Of a stretch of 64,000 bases of DNA, positions 24,962 through 33,495 are shown piece after piece (within the stretch, counting starts at the first letter, position 1; each line of letters starts with the position of its first letter). Both the position numbers and the translations under genes were made by a program. The stretch comes from Microbacterium proteolyticum (GTDB taxonomy: Bacteria > Actinomycetota > Actinomycetes > Actinomycetales > Microbacteriaceae). The stretch covers positions 432,227-496,226 of the forward strand of contig NZ_JACHXY010000003.1 in assembly GCF_014192415.1 (NCBI RefSeq), given 5' to 3'. The notes under the pieces are model-generated. The model was not told where the DNA came from and made no database searches. It saw only the letters and a list, made by a program, of their open reading frames with translations.

Positions 24962-25981
24962 ATGAGATTCCGATCGACGCGTCCCGAGACCGCCCTTCGC
25001 CCCGCTCCCGCGGTGCCCGAGACGATGCGTTCGGTGGTCTACGACGCGCCCGGCGCCGCCGACGTGCTGCGCATCGCCGAGACCGCGGTGCCGCAGCCGG
25101 TGCTGAGCGAGGTGCTCGTGCGAGTGGTCGCGGCGGGTATCAACCCGATCGACGCCAAGACGCGGGCGGGACGTGGGATGTCGGCATCCATCGACGCCTG
25201 GCCCGCGGTGCTCGGGCTCGACGTCAGCGGTGTCGTCGTGCGGGCACCCTTCGACGCGCACCCGTTCCCGGTCGGGACGGAGGTGTACGGCATGGCCGCC
25301 GTCCCCCGCACGGCGGGCACCTACGCCGAGTACGTGGTCGTGCCGACCCTGTCGCTGGCACGCAAGCCTGTCTCCCTCTCGCACGTCGAAGCCGCAGGGG
25401 TGCCGGTCGCCGCGCTCACCGCGTGGGGGCTCGTCGTCGAGACGGCCCTCGCCCATCAGGGGCAGCGCATCCTCATCCACGCGGGCGGCGGCGGAGTGGG
25501 GCACTTCGCCGTGCAGTTCGCCGCGTACTTCGGCGCGCACGTCATCGCCACCGGGTCGCCGCGCAATCTCGCGTGGCTGCGTGAGCTCGGCGCCGCGGAG
25601 GTGGTCGACTACACCTCGACGCGGTTCGAAGACGTGCTGGACGACGTCGACGTCGTCATCGACCTCATCGGCGACGTCTCCGACGACACCGGAACCCGCT
25701 CGCTCGAGGTCCTCCGCCCGGGCGGGCTGCTGATCGAAGTTCCGACCGGCGCATGGCCCGGGTTCCGCGAGGCGGCGGCTGCTCGCGGCATCCGCTGCAC
25801 CGATTACAAGACGATCCCCGACGGCAGTGCTCTCTCGACCATCGCACGCCTGCTGGATTCCGGCGCCGTGCGGGTCTACGTCGACCGCGTGTTCGACCTT
25901 GCCGAGGCGGCCGCAGCCCACACCGAGCTCGAACGCGGGCACACCCGCGGCAAGATCGTGCTGCGGGTCAGCGACGACTGA
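24962..25981 (+). CDS. Zinc-independent alcohol dehydrogenase / quinone oxidoreductase (MDR family)
   Basis: A 339-residue protein. The N-terminal GroES-like domain has the pattern VLVRVVAAGINPIDAKTRAG. The Rossmann part has the NADPH-binding motif ILIHAGGGGVGHFAVQFAA near residue 178. The zinc ligands of true alcohol dehydrogenases are missing, so it belongs to the quinone reductase branch (NADPH-dependent). The ATG at 24962 follows GAGAGAG. It converges with the LysG gene, whose stop codon is only 2 bp away. Confidence 0.92.
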   Translation: MRFRSTRPETALRPAPAVPETMRSVVYDAPGAADVLRIAETAVPQPVLSEVLVRVVAAGINPIDAKTRAGRGMSASIDAWPAVLGLDVSGVVVRAPFDAHPFPVGTEVYGMAAVPRTAGTYAEYVVVPTLSLARKPVSLSHVEAAGVPVAALTAWGLVVETALAHQGQRILIHAGGGGVGHFAVQFAAYFGAHVIATGSPRNLAWLRELGAAEVVDYTSTRFEDVLDDVDVVIDLIGDVSDDTGTRSLEVLRPGGLLIEVPTGAWPGFREAAAARGIRCTDYKTIPDGSALSTIARLLDSGAVRVYVDRVFDLAEAAAAHTELERGHTRGKIVLRVSDD

Positions 25982-25983
25982 CC

Positions 25984-26868
25984 TCACGCCGCGAGTACGC
26001 GGCGCCCCTCGCCGACGATCTCGTCGGCGATGTCGTCGAGCAGCGGCGAAGTGAGGTTCCACTGCTGCCAGAACAGCGGCACGTCGACGGGATCCTCGCC
26101 CAAGCGCACGAGCGCACCCGCCGCGAGGCCCGCCGCGGACTGGAAGCCCGGCAGCAGCCCCCACCCCAGCCCCAGTTCGATCGCGGTGGCGAAGTCCTGG
26201 GATGCCGGCACCCGGTGCCGTGGAGGACCCGCAGCGGCCACACCCCGACGAGCGAGCCACCGGGACTGAAGGTCGTCGCGTCGGTCGAAGTCGACCACCG
26301 GCGCCGCGCTCAGAGCCTGTGAGTGTGCACCGGAGGGGAACCACCGCGCTGCGAAGCCCGCCGCAGCCACCGCCTCATAGCGCAGCACCCCCAGCCGCCG
26401 CACGCGACACCCGGCGACCGGGGCCTCGCGCGAGGTGACGGCGGCCATCACCGTGCCCGATTCCAGAAGCCCCGCCGTGAAGTCCTGATCGTCCCGATGC
26501 AGGTCGAACACGACGGCGCGGCGCGCGGCGACGCGGGCCAGCGGCGGCAGGAACCAGGTGGCCAGCGAGTCGGCGTTCACCGCGAGAGGCACGGATGCCA
26601 CGGCACCACCCTCCGCCCCCATCGCGGCGAGCGCGTCGTGCTCCAGCAGGGAGAGCTGGCGAGCGAGCCGGACGATCGCATCCCCCGCCTCGGTGGTGCG
26701 CACGGGCTTCGAGCGGACGAGCACGACCCGCCCCAGCTGGTCTTCGAGGGCACGGACGCGCTGGCTCACCGCGGAGGGAGTGATGTGCAGGCGACGGGCG
26801 GCGGCATCCAGTGTCCCTTCCTCCACCACGACGGCGAGAGTGCGGGCGAGGTCGAGCGGGACGTTCAT
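25984..26868 (-). CDS. lysG: LysR-family regulator of LysE (ArgP/LysG type)
   Basis: A 294-residue LysR protein. Residues 1-60 form the helix-turn-helix (AARRLHITPSAVSQRVRALE), where SAVSQRVRALE is characteristic of the ArgP/IciA/LysG branch. The ligand domain follows. It is divergent from the lysE-type gene with 69 bp between the two starts, the classical lysG-lysE arrangement. It should activate the exporter when basic amino acids such as lysine or arginine accumulate. The specificity is inferred from this arrangement. Confidence 0.9.
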   Translation of the reverse strand: MNVPLDLARTLAVVVEEGTLDAAARRLHITPSAVSQRVRALEDQLGRVVLVRSKPVRTTEAGDAIVRLARQLSLLEHDALAAMGAEGGAVASVPLAVNADSLATWFLPPLARVAARRAVVFDLHRDDQDFTAGLLESGTVMAAVTSREAPVAGCRVRRLGVLRYEAVAAAGFAARWFPSGAHSQALSAAPVVDFDRRDDLQSRWLARRGVAAAGPPRHRVPASQDFATAIELGLGWGLLPGFQSAAGLAAGALVRLGEDPVDVPLFWQQWNLTSPLLDDIADEIVGEGRRVLAA

Positions 26869-26937
26869 GAAGCGATGCTAATGGTCCTGAAGAATCTTGA
26901 GCTGGTCTTGTGTGCATCACCGCCTTAGCGTCGAAAC

Positions 26938-27585
26938 GTGCTCACTCCCCTGCTCGCCGGTCTCGGCCTCGGTCTCTCGCTCATCGTGGCCATCGGCGCC
27001 CAGAACCTGTTCGTGCTGCGGCAGGGCGTCCGTCGCGAGCACCTGCTCCCCGTCGTCGCGGTGTGCGCGATCTCCGATGCCGTGCTGATCCTGCTCGGCG
27101 TCTCGGGGATCGGACTCGTGCTGCAGGTCGTCCCGTGGCTGATCGTGGTCGCTCGCTGGGCGGGAGCGGCGTTCCTCGTCGGCTACGGCGTGCTCGCGGC
27201 TCGGCGAGCCGTGCGGCCCAGCGGCGAGACCCTGCGGGTGGGCACGGCGACGCCCGCGAGGACCGATGCCGGCGGCACCGCCCTGCGCACCCGAACGACG
27301 GTGACCGCCACCGTGCTGACGTGCCTCGCGCTCACGTGGCTCAATCCGCACGTGTACCTCGACACCGTCTTCCTGCTCGGCTCCGTGGCATCCACTCACG
27401 GCGAAGGCCGCTGGGCGTTCGCGATCGGCGCCTGCATCGCGAGCCTCGCGTGGTTCTCGGCGCTGGGATTCGGCGCGCGCTACCTCGGCCGGTGGCTCGA
27501 CACCCCGCGGGCGTGGCGCCTCCTCGACGCGATCATCGCCGTGGTGATGTTCGCCATCGCTCTCTCGCTCGTGCTGTCGCACTGA
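26938..27585 (+). CDS. lysE: LysE/ArgO-type amino acid exporter
   Basis: A 215-residue inner-membrane protein with about six helices. It opens with GLGLGLSLIVAIGAQNLFVLRQGVRREH, the LysE/ArgO signature (here given in overlapping parts: VAIGAQNLFVLRQG). The start is GTG at 26938. Family members export lysine or arginine. It is divergent from the LysG-type regulator, which supports this function. It has a typical length. Confidence 0.92.
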   Translation: MLTPLLAGLGLGLSLIVAIGAQNLFVLRQGVRREHLLPVVAVCAISDAVLILLGVSGIGLVLQVVPWLIVVARWAGAAFLVGYGVLAARRAVRPSGETLRVGTATPARTDAGGTALRTRTTVTATVLTCLALTWLNPHVYLDTVFLLGSVASTHGEGRWAFAIGACIASLAWFSALGFGARYLGRWLDTPRAWRLLDAIIAVVMFAIALSLVLSH

Positions 27586-27708
27586 ATCGTTGCGACGCCA
27601 TGGGACTCGGGGCGCGATTCGGCTCCCGCGGTGCACGTCGCCCGCCCCACCGCGCCCTTCCCCGTCGGCCGCGCGCCCGACCGCGAGTCCGTCGGCGAGA
27701 ATGAGCCC

Positions 27709-27984
27709 ATGCGAACGGTGATGATCATGGTGCACGGGCGGGTGCAGGGCGTCGGCTTCCGCTATGCGCTGGAGGCCGCAGCGCAGCGCGCGGGCGCAAG
27801 GGGCTGGGTGCGCAACCGCCGCGAGGGGACGGTCGAGGCGCTCATCGCGGGAGACGCGGCGACCGTCGACACCGTCCTCGCGTGGGCGCATCAGGGCCCT
27901 CCGTCCGCGCGGGTGGACGGCGTCGACACGGCCGAGAGCTCCGAGACGCCTCCCGACGGCTTCGAGATCCGCGCCACCGCCTGA
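27709..27984 (+). CDS. acyP: Acylphosphatase
   Basis: A 91-residue single-domain enzyme. The active-site loop GRVQGVGFR contains the phosphate-binding arginine, and GWVRNRREGTVE contains the catalytic asparagine. It hydrolyses acyl phosphates. The length is normal. The ATG at 27709 is chosen because it leads directly to the conserved core; no strong ribosome site is seen. It converges with the nitronate monooxygenase gene. Confidence 0.95.
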   Translation: MRTVMIMVHGRVQGVGFRYALEAAAQRAGARGWVRNRREGTVEALIAGDAATVDTVLAWAHQGPPSARVDGVDTAESSETPPDGFEIRATA

Positions 27985-27989
27985 GCGAA

Positions 27990-28011
27990 GCGGCACGGCA
28001 CGCCGTGCCGC
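27990..28011. terminator. Two-way hairpin terminator
   Basis: GCGGCACGG (27990-27998) and CCGTGCCGC (28003-28011) form a perfect 9-bp stem with a CACG loop, between the ends of the converging acyP and nitronate monooxygenase genes. Confidence 0.7.
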
Positions 28012-28016
28012 CGGTG

Positions 28017-29060
28017 TCAGCCGGGAAGCCCGGCGCGCAGTTCCGCGAGGACTTCCGCGGCGTCGTCGAGACGCGCGAGCGCCGCCGCCTGCCCGGCCCA
28101 CAGCGACACCAGCTCGGCGTCGCCCGACGCGGCCGCCGCGGCACGGAACACCCCGGTGAGCCAGTTCTGCGCGGGGAACGGAGCGATCATGCCCGATGCC
28201 TCGAGCTCGCGCATCGCCCGGTTCGGGATGCCACGAGCCAGCCGTCCGCTCATCGCCCGCGTCAAGACCGTGTCCGTGTCGGCGGCCGCGGCGATCGCCG
28301 CCCGGTGGCCGTCCGTCGCGGCGGACTGCCGGGTGCGCAGGAACGCGGTGCCGACCTGGACGCCCTCGGCTCCCAGCGCGAACGCCGCCGCGACGCCCCG
28401 ACGGTCGGCAATGCCGCCCGCCGCGATGACCGGGATGTCGACGGCGTCGACGACCTGGGGCACCAGCGCGAAAGTGCCGACGAGCGAGTGCGCGGGGTCG
28501 CGGAGGAACGACACCCGATGTCCCCCCGCTTCCGTTCCCGTGGCGACGACGGCGTCGACGCCGGCGGCCTCGAGCGCCATCGCTTCGGCGACCGACGTGG
28601 CCGTGCCGATGACGCGAATGCCCTTTGCCTCGGCGCGGGCCAGGGTGTCGGCATCCGGAACCCCGAAGACGACGCTCAGCACGTCGGGGCGCGCCTCGAA
28701 GACCGCGTCCAGCTGGTCGACGACCGTCGGCATGAAGGATGCCGGGGGTGCGGGCGGCGTGATGCCGGCGGCCGCGAAGAGCGGGTCGGCGGCGCGGAGG
28801 AAGGGGACGATGTCGATGTCGGCGGGCGTGACCTCGTCTCCGCGGGGCCACCAGAGGTTCACGGCGATACGACCCGAAGTGGCCGAGCGCAGCGCGGCGA
28901 CCGTGTCGTGAATGCGCGCGGGCGTATAGCCGTAAAGCCCGAACGACCCGAGACCGCCGCCGTCGCTGACCGCCGCGGTCAGCGCGACGGACGAGAGTCC
29001 GCCGAACGGCCCGAGCACCACCGGGGTGTCGATTCCGAGCAGACTCTCGAGGCGTCGCAT
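28017..29060 (-). CDS. Nitronate monooxygenase (2-nitropropane dioxygenase family)
   Basis: A 347-residue TIM-barrel flavoprotein. It opens with the family pattern PVVLGPFGGLSSVALTAAVSDGGGLG and later has the FMN-binding segments GTATSVAEAMALEAAGVDAVV and PVIAAGGIADRRGVAAAFALGA (each given in part). It should use FMN to oxidise nitronates such as propionate 3-nitronate. The ATG at 29060 starts the conserved region. It is followed after 26 bp by the amino-acid ABC operon, though a terminator may separate them. Confidence 0.9.
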   Translation of the reverse strand: MRRLESLLGIDTPVVLGPFGGLSSVALTAAVSDGGGLGSFGLYGYTPARIHDTVAALRSATSGRIAVNLWWPRGDEVTPADIDIVPFLRAADPLFAAAGITPPAPPASFMPTVVDQLDAVFEARPDVLSVVFGVPDADTLARAEAKGIRVIGTATSVAEAMALEAAGVDAVVATGTEAGGHRVSFLRDPAHSLVGTFALVPQVVDAVDIPVIAAGGIADRRGVAAAFALGAEGVQVGTAFLRTRQSAATDGHRAAIAAAADTDTVLTRAMSGRLARGIPNRAMRELEASGMIAPFPAQNWLTGVFRAAAAASGDAELVSLWAGQAAALARLDDAAEVLAELRAGLPG

Positions 29061-29086
29061 GCTTCGACGCTACTCCGCGCCGGGTG

Positions 29087-29887
29087 CTACGCGGTGTCGT
29101 CCGACGCGGGATCGGGACCGTCGAGGGGACGCAGCAGTCGGTTGAGGAAGCGCCGCGTGCGCTCCTTCTTCGGCTGTCGCAGCAGCTCCGACGGCGCACC
29201 GCGCTCGACGATCACACCCTCGTCGAAGAACAGCACCTCGTCGGCGACCTCGCGGGCGAAACCGAGTTCGTGCGTGACGATGACCATCGTCCACCCCTCG
29301 TTCGCGAGTTCGCGCAGCACGGTCAGCACCTCCCCGACCAGCTCGGGGTCGAGGGCGCTGGTGGGCTCGTCGAACAAGAGCAGCTGCGGCTCGAGCGCGA
29401 GCGCGCGCACGATCCCCACCCGCTGCTGCTGGCCCCCCGACAGCTCGGACGGGTAGGCGTCGCGCTTCTCCGACAGTCCGACGCGGGCCAACAGCCTTTC
29501 GGCCCGCTCCATCGCCTCGGCCCGGGGTACGCGGTGAGCCTGCACCGGCCCCTCCATGACGTTCTGGATCACGGTCAGGTGCGGGAACAGGTTGTGGTGC
29601 TGGAACACCATCGCCGAGCGATCTCGGAGCGCCGTCCGATCGGCTTTGGTCACCTTCGCCGCGAAGTCGACGCTCGGCCCTCCCGCGAACGCCACCACTC
29701 CGGCATCCGGGGTCTCCAAGCCGTTCAGGCAGCGGAGCACGGTCGTCTTGCCCGACCCCGACGGTCCGATCAAGACGAGGACGTCGCCGCGGCGGACCTC
29801 GAGATCGACGCCGGCGAGCACCTTGTTCGTCCCGAAGCTCTTCTCGAGCCCGGTGACCTGCAGCAGAGGGTTCTCAGTGGGCGACAT
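29087..29887 (-). CDS. Amino-acid ABC transporter ATP-binding protein
   Basis: A 266-residue ATPase of the polar-amino-acid (GlnQ/TcyN) group. Walker A is GPSGSGKT, the signature LSGGQQQR, Walker B LLLFDEP, and the switch histidine is in VTHELGFAREV. The start is ATG 29887 (MSPTENP), which overlaps the permease stop by 14 bases, showing coupling. It drives the permease encoded upstream. The tail after residue 250 is short and charged. Confidence 0.96.
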   Translation of the reverse strand: MSPTENPLLQVTGLEKSFGTNKVLAGVDLEVRRGDVLVLIGPSGSGKTTVLRCLNGLETPDAGVVAFAGGPSVDFAAKVTKADRTALRDRSAMVFQHHNLFPHLTVIQNVMEGPVQAHRVPRAEAMERAERLLARVGLSEKRDAYPSELSGGQQQRVGIVRALALEPQLLLFDEPTSALDPELVGEVLTVLRELANEGWTMVIVTHELGFAREVADEVLFFDEGVIVERGAPSELLRQPKKERTRRFLNRLLRPLDGPDPASDDTA

Positions 29888-30539
29888 GGCGGTCCAACCT
29901 CTTCTCGAGGGCGTTCTGCCCGAAGGACAGCACCAGGCAGAACAGCCAGTAGATGAGCGCCGCCTCCAGATACACGGCCATGAACTCATACGAGAACGCG
30001 GCGATGTTCTGGGCCTGGCGGAACAGTTCCGAGACCAGGATGAGGGATGCCAGCGAGCTGTCCTTCACCAGCGAGATGAACGTGTTCGACAGCGGCGGCA
30101 CCGACACCCGCGCCGCCTGCGGCAGGATGATGCGCGTCAGCGTCTTTGCGGGCGAAAGGCCCACGGTGTGAGCCGCCTCCCACTGTCCACGGGGGACCGA
30201 GAGGATCGCCGCGCGGATGACCTCCGCGGCGTATCCGCCCACGTTGAGCGAGAACGCGATGACCGCCGCAGGAAAGGGGTCGATCGTGATGTTCAGCGAC
30301 GGCAGGCCGTAGAAGATCACGAACAACTGCACCAACAGCGGTGTGCCACGGATGATCGAGATGTAGAACCGGGCGATTCCCGACAACACGATGTTGGGCG
30401 ACAGGCGCAGCAACGCCATGAACAGCGCGATGACGAGACCGATCGCGAACGAGGCCAGCGACAGCGGGATGGTGCCCCGCAGACCCGCCAGAACCATCGG
30501 CCAGAACGAGTCGAGCATCAGCGTCCAGATGTCGTTCAT
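29874..30539 (-). CDS. Amino-acid ABC transporter permease (His/Glu/Gln/cystine type)
   Basis: A 221-residue membrane protein with five helices. It contains the family signatures IRGTPLLVQLF and EVIRAAILSVPRGQWEAAHT, the latter the EAA loop contacting the ATPase. The ATG at 30539 follows GGAAGGAGGCCC, a strong ribosome site. The likely substrate is cystine or another polar amino acid. It lies 132 bp after the binding-protein gene and overlaps the ATPase gene. Confidence 0.95.
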   Translation of the reverse strand: MNDIWTLMLDSFWPMVLAGLRGTIPLSLASFAIGLVIALFMALLRLSPNIVLSGIARFYISIIRGTPLLVQLFVIFYGLPSLNITIDPFPAAVIAFSLNVGGYAAEVIRAAILSVPRGQWEAAHTVGLSPAKTLTRIILPQAARVSVPPLSNTFISLVKDSSLASLILVSELFRQAQNIAAFSYEFMAVYLEAALIYWLFCLVLSFGQNALEKRLDRHVAH

Positions 30540-30671
30540 GGGCCTCCTTCCTCCTGCGGGCCATGTGCCCGGATTCTGCCCGCGGGCGCCCGCGCACACG
30601 CGGACGCGGACCGACCGGTTCCCACGCTAGGGGCGGGAGACGGTCGATCCGCGGGGCTTTACAGCGGGTCG

Positions 30672-31493
30672 TTACTGCGTGACGTCTGCGCCGAAGTACT
30701 TCTCGCTGATCTCCGCGAGCGTGCCGTCGGTGCGGAGTTCTTCGAGGGCGCCGTCGACGGCCTGGGCGAGGGCGTCCTGACCCTTCTTGAAAGCGAACGC
30801 GCTCTCAGAGGTGTCCTCGGTCTCGGCGGCAATCTTCAGGCCGGTCGGGCTGTTCGTCTTCTCGTAGTCGAGGTAGGTCAGCTGGTCGTTGACCGTGGCG
30901 TCCACGCGACCCTGCTTGAGCAGGGCGACCGCCTGCGCCCAGCCCTCGACGGCTTCGACCTGGGCGCCGGACTCGGTGGCCAGCTCGTACCAGTTGCTCG
31001 TCAGCGACTGCGCAGTGGTCTTACCCGACAGGTCGGCGAAGCTCGCGATCGAGCTGTCGGTGTCGGCGGTGACGACGACGCCGCGCGACACGGTGTACGG
31101 GGTGCTGAAGGTGTACTTCTGCTCACGCTCGGGGTTGATCGACACCTGGTTGGCGATGACGTCGAAGCGTCCCGCATCGAGGCCGGCGAAGATGGCATCC
31201 CACTGGGTCTCCTGGAACTTCACCTCGAGGCCGAGTTTGTCGGCGACGGCCTGGGCGATCTCGACGTCGAAACCGGTGAGGTCACCCGCGCCTTCGTGGT
31301 ATGAGAACGGGCGGTAGGTGCCCTCGGTGGCGACGGTCAGAGTGCCGTCGGAAACGAGCCCGTATTCGGATACCGCCCCCGGGGTGGCCCCGGAGGTCGC
31401 ACCGCCGCTGCAGGCGGTCAGCGCGAGGGCGCTCAGGCCCAGGGTGGCGGCGAGGACGGTCAGACGGCGACGGGGCATAGCTGTTCCAGACAT
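30672..31493 (-). CDS. Amino-acid ABC transporter substrate-binding lipoprotein
   Basis: A 273-residue extracellular binding protein (SBP_bac_3 family, FliY/TcyA-like). Residues 1-28 are a signal peptide with lipobox (LTAC). The first part of the domain reads TLTVATEGTYRPFSYHE, followed by LTGFDVEIAQAVADKLG. The pattern WDAIFAGLDAGRFDVIANQV is typical for cystine/polar amino-acid binders. It starts at ATG 31493; a second ATG at 31478 is possible as the ribosome site is weak. It heads the operon with the permease and ATPase. Confidence 0.93.
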   Translation of the reverse strand: MSGTAMPRRRLTVLAATLGLSALALTACSGGATSGATPGAVSEYGLVSDGTLTVATEGTYRPFSYHEGAGDLTGFDVEIAQAVADKLGLEVKFQETQWDAIFAGLDAGRFDVIANQVSINPEREQKYTFSTPYTVSRGVVVTADTDSSIASFADLSGKTTAQSLTSNWYELATESGAQVEAVEGWAQAVALLKQGRVDATVNDQLTYLDYEKTNSPTGLKIAAETEDTSESAFAFKKGQDALAQAVDGALEELRTDGTLAEISEKYFGADVTQ

Positions 31494-31676
31494 GTGATGA
31501 GGGGGTGGCGCGATCGGCGCCCTCCAGCACAACACGGGCGCGCGCCGGTCTCTTCCCGGATGACGCTGTGTTGCACGTTCGTGCGGGATCGCGGACGCGA
31601 TAGGCAGGCGATGGAGGTCCGTTGAGCCCGAGGACGGGGACGGTGCCCGAGGACACTCGGAGGCCCCGGAGAGTGA

Positions 31677-31880
31677 AGCCCTTCGGTGGGGCAGTGCGGG
31701 CGCCGAGCCACTTCGGCGGTGCGGTGCGCGCGCCGCTGCGGCGGTGCGGGGGCGCGTGCCGAGCCACTTCGGCGGTGCGGGGGCGGGCGCCTAGCCACTT
31801 CGGCGGTGCGGGTGCGGGCGCCGCTGCGGCGGTGTGGGTGCGCGAGCCACTTCGGCGGTGCGGGTGCGGGCGCGCGAGCC
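31677..31880. repeat. Imperfect tandem repeats upstream of the amino-acid ABC operon
   Basis: The unit GCCACTTCGGCGGTGCGG begins at 31707, 31763, 31794 and 31846, with degenerate copies (for example CCTTCGGTGGGGCAGTGCGG near 31680). GCCGCTGCGGCGGTG segments occur between them. The spacing is irregular (56, 31 and 52 bp). It occupies the middle of the 458-bp gene-free stretch 31494-31951. The rest of that stretch holds the promoter area of the binding-protein gene and the rplA terminator. Confidence 0.7.
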
Positions 31881-31901
31881 GCGCGTTCGGGCGGGGCATG
31901 C

Positions 31902-31937
31902 GGAAGCCCCGCCGGCACGAGGCGCGGCGGGGCTTCC
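31902..31937 (-). terminator. Terminator of rplK-rplA
   Basis: GGAAGCCCCGCC (31902-31913) and GGCGGGGCTTCC (31926-31937) form a perfect 12-bp stem with a 12-base loop, 15 bases beyond the rplA stop. Confidence 0.8.
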
Positions 31938-31951
31938 GGGTGACGCAGACG

Positions 31952-32644
31952 TCAGGCGATGACGTTGACGTCCAGCGGGATGCCGGGACCGAAGGTGGTC
32001 GAGACGGCGCCCTTCTGGATGTAACGGCCCTTCGAGCTCGAGGGCTTCAGACGGACGATCTCCTCGAGAGCGACCTTGAGGTTCTCGTCGAGCTGCTCGG
32101 CCGAGAACGACGCCTTGCCGACGACGAAGTGCACGTTGGCGTGCTTGTCGACGCGGAACTCGATCTTTCCGCCCTTGATCTCCTCGACGGCCTTGGCCGG
32201 GTTGGGGGTCACGGTGCCGGTCTTGGGGTTCGGCATGAGGCCGCGGGGTCCGAGGACCTTACCGAGGCGACCGACCTGGCCCATGAGCTCGGGCGTGGCG
32301 ACGGCGGCGTCGAACGACGTGTAGCCGGCGGCGACCTTCTCGATGAGGTCGGTGCCACCGACCTCATCGGCGCCGGCGGCCAGAGCCGCCTCGGCCGCGG
32401 GGCCGTTGGCGAAGACGATGACGCGCGCGGTCTTACCCGTGCCGTGGGGCAGGATGACCGTGCCGCGGACCATCTGGTCGGCCTTACGGGGGTCGACCGA
32501 GAGCTTCAGCGCGACCTCGACGGTCGAGTCGAACTTCTTCGAGCCGGTCTCCTTCGCGAGGGCGACGGCCTCGGTCGGGGTGTAGAACGTGTCGGCCGCG
32601 ATCTTCTCAGCAGCGGCGCGGAATGCCTTGGACTTGGTAGCCAT
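31952..32644 (-). CDS. rplA: 50S ribosomal protein L1
   Basis: A 230-residue protein of normal length. It carries the L1 signatures [12 protein letters not shown] and [20 protein letters not shown]. It binds 23S rRNA in the L1 stalk and can repress its own mRNA. It follows rplK after 11 bases in one operon. Confidence 0.99.
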   Translation of the reverse strand: MATKSKAFRAAAEKIAADTFYTPTEAVALAKETGSKKFDSTVEVALKLSVDPRKADQMVRGTVILPHGTGKTARVIVFANGPAAEAALAAGADEVGGTDLIEKVAAGYTSFDAAVATPELMGQVGRLGKVLGPRGLMPNPKTGTVTPNPAKAVEEIKGGKIEFRVDKHANVHFVVGKASFSAEQLDENLKVALEEIVRLKPSSSKGRYIQKGAVSTTFGPGIPLDVNVIA

Positions 32645-32655
32645 TGTTATCTCCC

Positions 32656-33087
32656 TCAGTCCTCGACCGTGATGCCCATGGAACGGGCGGTGCCGGCGAT
32701 GATCTTCGAGGCGGCCTCGATGTCGTTCGCGTTCAGGTCGGGCTGCTTCGTGGTGGCGATCTCGCGGACCTGGTCCTTGGTGAGCTTGCCCACCTTGACC
32801 GTGTGGGGCGTGGACGAGCCCTTGGCAAGGCCAGCCGCCTTCTTGATGAGCTCCGCCGCGGGCGGGGTCTTCAGGATGAAGGTGAAGCTGCGGTCTTCGT
32901 AGACCGTGATCTCAACGGGGATGACGTTGCCGCGCTGGGCTTCGGTCGCCGCGTTGTAGGCCTTGCAGAACTCCATGATGTTGACGCCGTGCTGACCGAG
33001 CGCCGGACCGATCGGCGGCGCGGGGTTGGCCGCGCCCGCCTTAATCTGGAGCTTGATCAGGCCGGTCACCTTTTTCTTGGGTGCCAT
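32656..33087 (-). CDS. rplK: 50S ribosomal protein L11
   Basis: A 143-residue protein of normal length, with the conserved [20 protein letters not shown] and the C-terminal rRNA-binding GTARSMGI. It forms the GTPase-associated centre with 23S rRNA. It is first of the rplK-rplA pair; nusG-secE lie about 1.9 kb upstream on the same strand, with an unrelated gene on the opposite strand in between. Confidence 0.99.
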   Translation of the reverse strand: MAPKKKVTGLIKLQIKAGAANPAPPIGPALGQHGVNIMEFCKAYNAATEAQRGNVIPVEITVYEDRSFTFILKTPPAAELIKKAAGLAKGSSTPHTVKVGKLTKDQVREIATTKQPDLNANDIEAASKIIAGTARSMGITVED

Positions 33088-33344
33088 ATCCTTTTCCTCT
33101 CTCGAGCGGGGGCCTCGCGGCTCCCTCTCTCCCGCACACCCGGCGGTTCCGGGCAGCGGTCGTTACGCGCTGACGCACGCAACCTCCCCATCATACGCGA
33201 CGTCGCGCCGTCCGGCATCCACGGCCCCTCCCCGTCGCGGTGCTCCCCCGTCGCGTTGCGCCCGCGTCGCGTTGCGCTCCCGTTGCGTTGCGCCCTCGTC
33301 GCGTTGCGCCCATATGACGGCGCTCGGGCGCGCGCTGTGGTCGC

Positions 33345-33409
33345 GACAAACGCGATCGGCGGGAAGAAACAGGATGACAAGGCGTTTCTCCCGGCGAATC
33401 GCGTTTCTC
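33345..33409 (+). repeat. 65-bp dyad repeat, copy D
   Basis: Exactly 65 bp; starts GACAAACG (one change in the first half-site), other half-sites intact, core TGACAAGG. It lies in the 408-bp gap (33088-33495) between divergent rplK and the AbiEi-like gene. The rest of the gap has a run of CGTTGCG-type tandem units at about 33240-33310 and a TTATCCACA at 33446; no further gene is seen. Confidence 0.9.
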
Positions 33410-33495
33410 GTCGGGTATGGACGCCGAGCCCACGTCCTCACGCGCTTATCCACAGGCGGCCGCGGGCGTCATCGCGAGCATGCCATCCTCGGCGC

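Noticed and set aside
26917..29199. Long minus-strand frame across lysE, acyP and the monooxygenase
   Set aside because: Overlaps three well-supported genes and shows only arginine-rich sequence.
33446..33454. Perfect DnaA box TTATCCACA
   Set aside because: A single site without further boxes, dnaA, dnaN or an A+T-rich zone does not support an origin. Similar TCCACAGG sequences often precede solitary genes of this type.
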